From Corella eumyota (taxonomy: Eukaryota > Chordata > Ascidiacea > Phlebobranchia > Corellidae): 64,000 bases of DNA. The stretch is from contig OY720100.1 in the NCBI GenBank assembly GCA_963082875.1, positions 4,898,001-4,962,000 on the forward strand. Reading direction: 5' to 3'. The first letter of the stretch is position 1; every line of letters begins with the position of its first letter. A model generated the notes under the pieces. It did not search any database. It was not told where the DNA came from and saw only the letters and a program-made list of their open reading frames with translations. The position numbers were made by a program, and so were the translations under genes. Shown one piece after another: positions 61,171-64,000 of the stretch.

Positions 61171-61364
61171 GCCGTTCACACGTACGAAGGTTTGCGTAAA
61201 TTACGTAAGATTTCGTAAAGTTTTGTAGCCGAAGCGAAATTTACGCAAGATTTCGTAAGCGGTATACTTTTATTAGATATTTTGTATTTGTTAATCCCTA
61301 GAACTCGTAAAGTTGCGTAACGCAACGCAGCGCAACGCAACGCAAGCTTGTCGTGTGAACAGGC
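61171..61364. mobile_element. Small element with inverted ends (MITE candidate)
   Basis: GCCGTTCACACGTAC at the left and GTCGTGTGAACAGGC at the right form imperfect inverted ends of ~14 bases. The ~195-bp interior is full of short GCGTAA/TTGCG motifs, for example TTTGCGTAAATTACG and CAACGCAACGCAAGC. Ends of the GTTCACACG type are known from several DNA transposon groups, including PIF/Harbinger-like MITEs. No clear target-site duplication is seen, so class is open. Confidence 0.45.
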
Positions 61365-61934
61365 CTTAAACCAGCTAAAGGGCAAATGATTAAACATTTT
61401 GACAAAGTCAAGCATATTCAAATTTAATGAAAAAAGTTTATATTAAAGTTTAACTTAAAATGTTTAAAAAAGTCATAAATTGCGTTTATTTAAATCACTA
61501 CATTCTGTTTTTTTTTTAAATCCTTATTTACAATAATCACGTGCGTTTTTCCAAAATTATACGATGCGGTTGACTGCACATCGCCGGTGATGACTTCGTC
61601 GTTTGTTTACATTTAGAAAAATAGAATTCCGTAAAAAATAACTCGTGCTTTAGTTAGGTTAGTCAGGTTAATAAATCACGTGTGCATGTGAGTTCATGAA
61701 GGTTGTTTGTTATTTTACTTGAGTTTTCAGACTGACAAATATTGTTGTTTATTAGTTCTCATGCTTTTAAAAAATACAAAAATCTTGGCGCATTTAACAT
61801 TTAAATTCAGAATAGTCAATTTGTTACCGAAGTGTTTTATCTGTCTATAACATTAATATTTTTTGATTAGAATACGCACAATTGTGTGGTATGGATAGGT
61901 TTACACTTTAAAATTAATTGTTGTAAGGGATAAA

Positions 61935-64000
61935 ATGGGAGCAATTGTTGGTGTAACCTTTATTTTTTATTCTATTATTCTTCCAATAAGTTTAATAGCA
62001 AGTGAGTTAAAATTTAGTAGTTCAAACCCTGTATATTTTATTATAAAAACAAAGTATAAAATGTATTATATATAACTCAATGCAATAAGAAAGTAATAGT
62101 GTTTTGTTTCAGGTGTTTTGTTTCGCTACAATGCACTTTCTGCAACATATCTTGTATTTTTGTTGTTTTATCCATTTTCTCCAAAACTTTCTTCAAAAAC
62201 TATAAGTAACGAAATTTTTTTTTATAATAAATTTTTTTTTCAAATTTTTTTTATAATTATATATACTATTAATATAATATAGCTAGTAGGCCTAATCAGT
62301 TTATAGTAGATTTGGTATTCAAGTTTTTTAAATAAAAGCATTAAAGTTTTTTTTATTCTTGTACTACAGTACTTCAACAACCCATGCTTTTCAATTTAAA
62401 ACTATATTAATAAAATATATCAGGAGGTCGTTATTTTGTCTTTTTTATTTATTTTATTTTCTATTAAAACCTGCAAAAGTTTATAAACAAAAATGTGTCA
62501 AATTATTTTTTGCAACTGTGTTTTATCTTAAAATATTCATAAAACATATTTAAAAATATATTTTAAATTTGTTGTTTTAGAATCATGGAAAATAAACAGT
62601 TTAGCATTGATGGTGGTATCAACCATTTTTGTTCTAGCCCATGTTGGTTTTCAAGCTGCCTTACTTCTAAATAAACCTTATGGCTCATTAGTTGGTCCTG
62701 CATGTAAGTCATAAACTTGTCGTTAAATAGTATTTGCTACAATTCTTAAGTCATATTTTTGTCTTTTATGTATAAGGTTAATAAAAAAATAAAAAATCTC
62801 TTTTTAGGTTCTGATCTTGAGAAATTATGTCGATATCTTGGATTTGAAAAGTAAAAAAATACTTGTTTTTATGTTATTTTGTAATGTAAAACAATATATT
62901 GACGTTGTATAATTTTTTTAACTTTTTTTAGATAGGCTGTATTTTAACACTTCTTAAATAATTACTAAAATATAAAAATGGTTTTAAAAGAGTTTAAAAT
63001 ACCAAAAATTATTTCAGATTGGAGAGTACTGATATAGGAAGTGTTTTTCGTCTTTTGGTGCCAGATGTTGGAATATTTTTGGTGTCACTTTTCTGTTTTA
63101 TTTTTACTAAAAAAACTCAAAGTATGGTTAATTTTTTCTATTTTTATGTAAACTTTACGCCACTTTATTTAAAAATTAAAAAAAATGTTTTTTATTATGT
63201 TAAAAAATATCAGAAATTAAAAATTTTTTTGCAGGCCTAAGTAGAGTAGCTACAAACACATTCAATAAAAATTGTTTTTGTAGCTTTTTACAACAACCAG
63301 CAACCTATAGAACCACAACAACAAGAAGAAACTAATTCTTTTTTGGAAAATGAAGCAAAGTCAAAAAAGGTTCATGCAGCCAGACTGAAAAATGGAGGAA
63401 TTTTGTTTGCAACAGTCCTTTTCTTGGCTTTATCAGGTAAAAACAGTTAATCTGTGATTTTGGTTTAAATTAGGATTCAGTGATGCATTCAATAAATAGG
63501 GGCACTCCATTAAATAGTTGTGTAATGGAATCCGATAAGCTATAGTTTAACAATGACTTAAAATTAGGTTATTGATTTTTGTTTCATAGATTTTAAATTT
63601 TTACATTTAGGTATTGCATACCCAGGGGTAATATCCAGTGTTTATCTGTTATCTTTTTTTCTTATGTCGATCTTGTGGGCTCTTCACCAACCTTTGTTAA
63701 CATCATGCATTGCTGCCTTCAGGTACCCGTGATTATTTTGTAAAATTTTAATACAGACTAAAAAAAAAATTTCAATAAAAAAATTTTAAATTTAATAAGA
63801 TTAAAACAATGTGCAATTAAAACACTTAAAACACAAAAAAAACAGCTAATTTAACTAGTACCATATTTTATTAAATTATTTTAGTGGAAAAGGCACAGAA
63901 AATAAACCTAACTTTAAAAAAAATCTATATATAAATAGAGATTAAAAAAACATCAGGATCTAACAGTATATTTCTGTTTAATATATTAACAGGAAGTATT
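61935..64000 (+). CDS. Piezo channel, N-terminal exons (gene continues past the window)
   Basis: Seven exons: 61935-62001, 62113-62205, 62581-62703, 62808-62850, 63018-63121, 63284-63436, 63611-63722; about 231 residues, all phases fit. The first ATG gives MGAIVGVTFIFYSIILPISL, then SATYLVFLLLYPFSPK, VVSTIFVLAHVGFQAALL, LLVPDVGIFLVSLFCF, a polar loop, GGILFATVLFLALSG and IAYPGVISSVYLLSFFLMSI. This matches the start of PIEZO1 in order (LLLPCALLA, SLVYLLFLLLLPW, FLVAHLALQ, RLVAPDLGILVVSS, LLALAGIAHPSALSSVYLLL), i.e. the outermost blade helices. A further exon may begin at 63992 (after AACAG). Same strand as, and 1.9 kb after, the C-terminal Piezo part. Whether this gene has its own pore module cannot be seen. 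Confidence 0.9.

Larger units (their letters stand above)
60077..61934. other. Intergenic between the C-terminal Piezo part and the next Piezo start
   Basis: About 1.86 kb. It holds a 26-bp direct duplication (60707), a pyrimidine-rich minisatellite (60949-61117) and a small element with inverted ends (61171-61364). No TM-coding exons or other genes are seen. The last ~350 bases are the likely promoter of the gene at 61935. Confidence 0.5.

Noticed and set aside
1-64000. CRISPR array, bacterial operons or ribosome-binding sites
   Set aside because: The tandem repeats here are diverged satellites or minisatellites without spacer structure, and the genes are intron-bearing eukaryotic genes.
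1-64000. Retrovirus-like, LTR or other capsid-bearing elements
   Set aside because: No reverse transcriptase, integrase, capsid or long terminal repeat pattern was recognised in any frame.

Overview
The window looks like nuclear DNA of a tunicate, most likely the genus Ciona. It is strongly AT-rich. Its genes have many short GT-AG introns, it carries a tRNA-derived SINE of the kind known from Ciona, and its gene content is chordate-like (PINCH/LIMS, ANKRD39, KXD1, NSMCE4A, kynureninase, Piezo). No database was searched. Family calls rest on motifs and remembered family sequences, and exon borders were set by hand from splice signals and reading phase.

Layout. 1-1.4 kb: a ~122-bp tandem repeat and one copy of a ~640-bp repeat. 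2.0-8.4 kb: two paralogous class A GPCR genes with a 3'-only GPCR fragment between them. 8.9-13.6 kb: two Ctr-type copper transporter genes, transcribed away from each other. 14.5-21.3 kb: three tandem genes for secreted proteins that join a trefoil domain (two in the third gene), an unrecognised Cys module and a C-type-lectin-like domain. Fossil exons lie among them. 21.3-21.9 kb: the second, inverted copy of the 640-bp repeat. 22.6-23.3 kb (minus): a small two-exon gene with a ParB-like look. 24.6-25.3 kb: orphan exons. 25.7-27.9 kb (minus): kynureninase. 28.5-30.9 kb: a MYORG-like glycosidase of family GH31. 34.2-39.6 kb: PINCH (LIMS) with two candidate first exons. 40.7-48.0 kb (minus): ANKRD39, KXD1 (its intron holds the SINE), NSMCE4A and an intronless kelch gene. 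49.3-51.7 kb (minus): an arylacetamide-deacetylase-like hydrolase with one in-frame TAG. 52.9-60.1 kb: exons for the C-terminal ~900 residues of a Piezo channel. 61.9 kb to the end: the N-terminal exons of a Piezo gene.

The most striking observation is the Piezo arrangement. A pore-bearing C-terminal part has no room upstream for the usual N-terminal blades, because the hydrolase gene starts only ~1.1 kb away on the other strand. The N-terminus of a Piezo gene then begins 1.9 kb downstream. This may be a natural short Piezo, a broken tandem copy, a split and permuted gene, or an assembly error. The trefoil-lectin cluster is the second point of interest: it shows recent duplication, exon fossils, likely gene conversion and a probable two-gene fusion.

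Most other genes are ordinary conserved eukaryotic genes with no evident joint pathway. No retrovirus-like or other virus-derived element was recognised.
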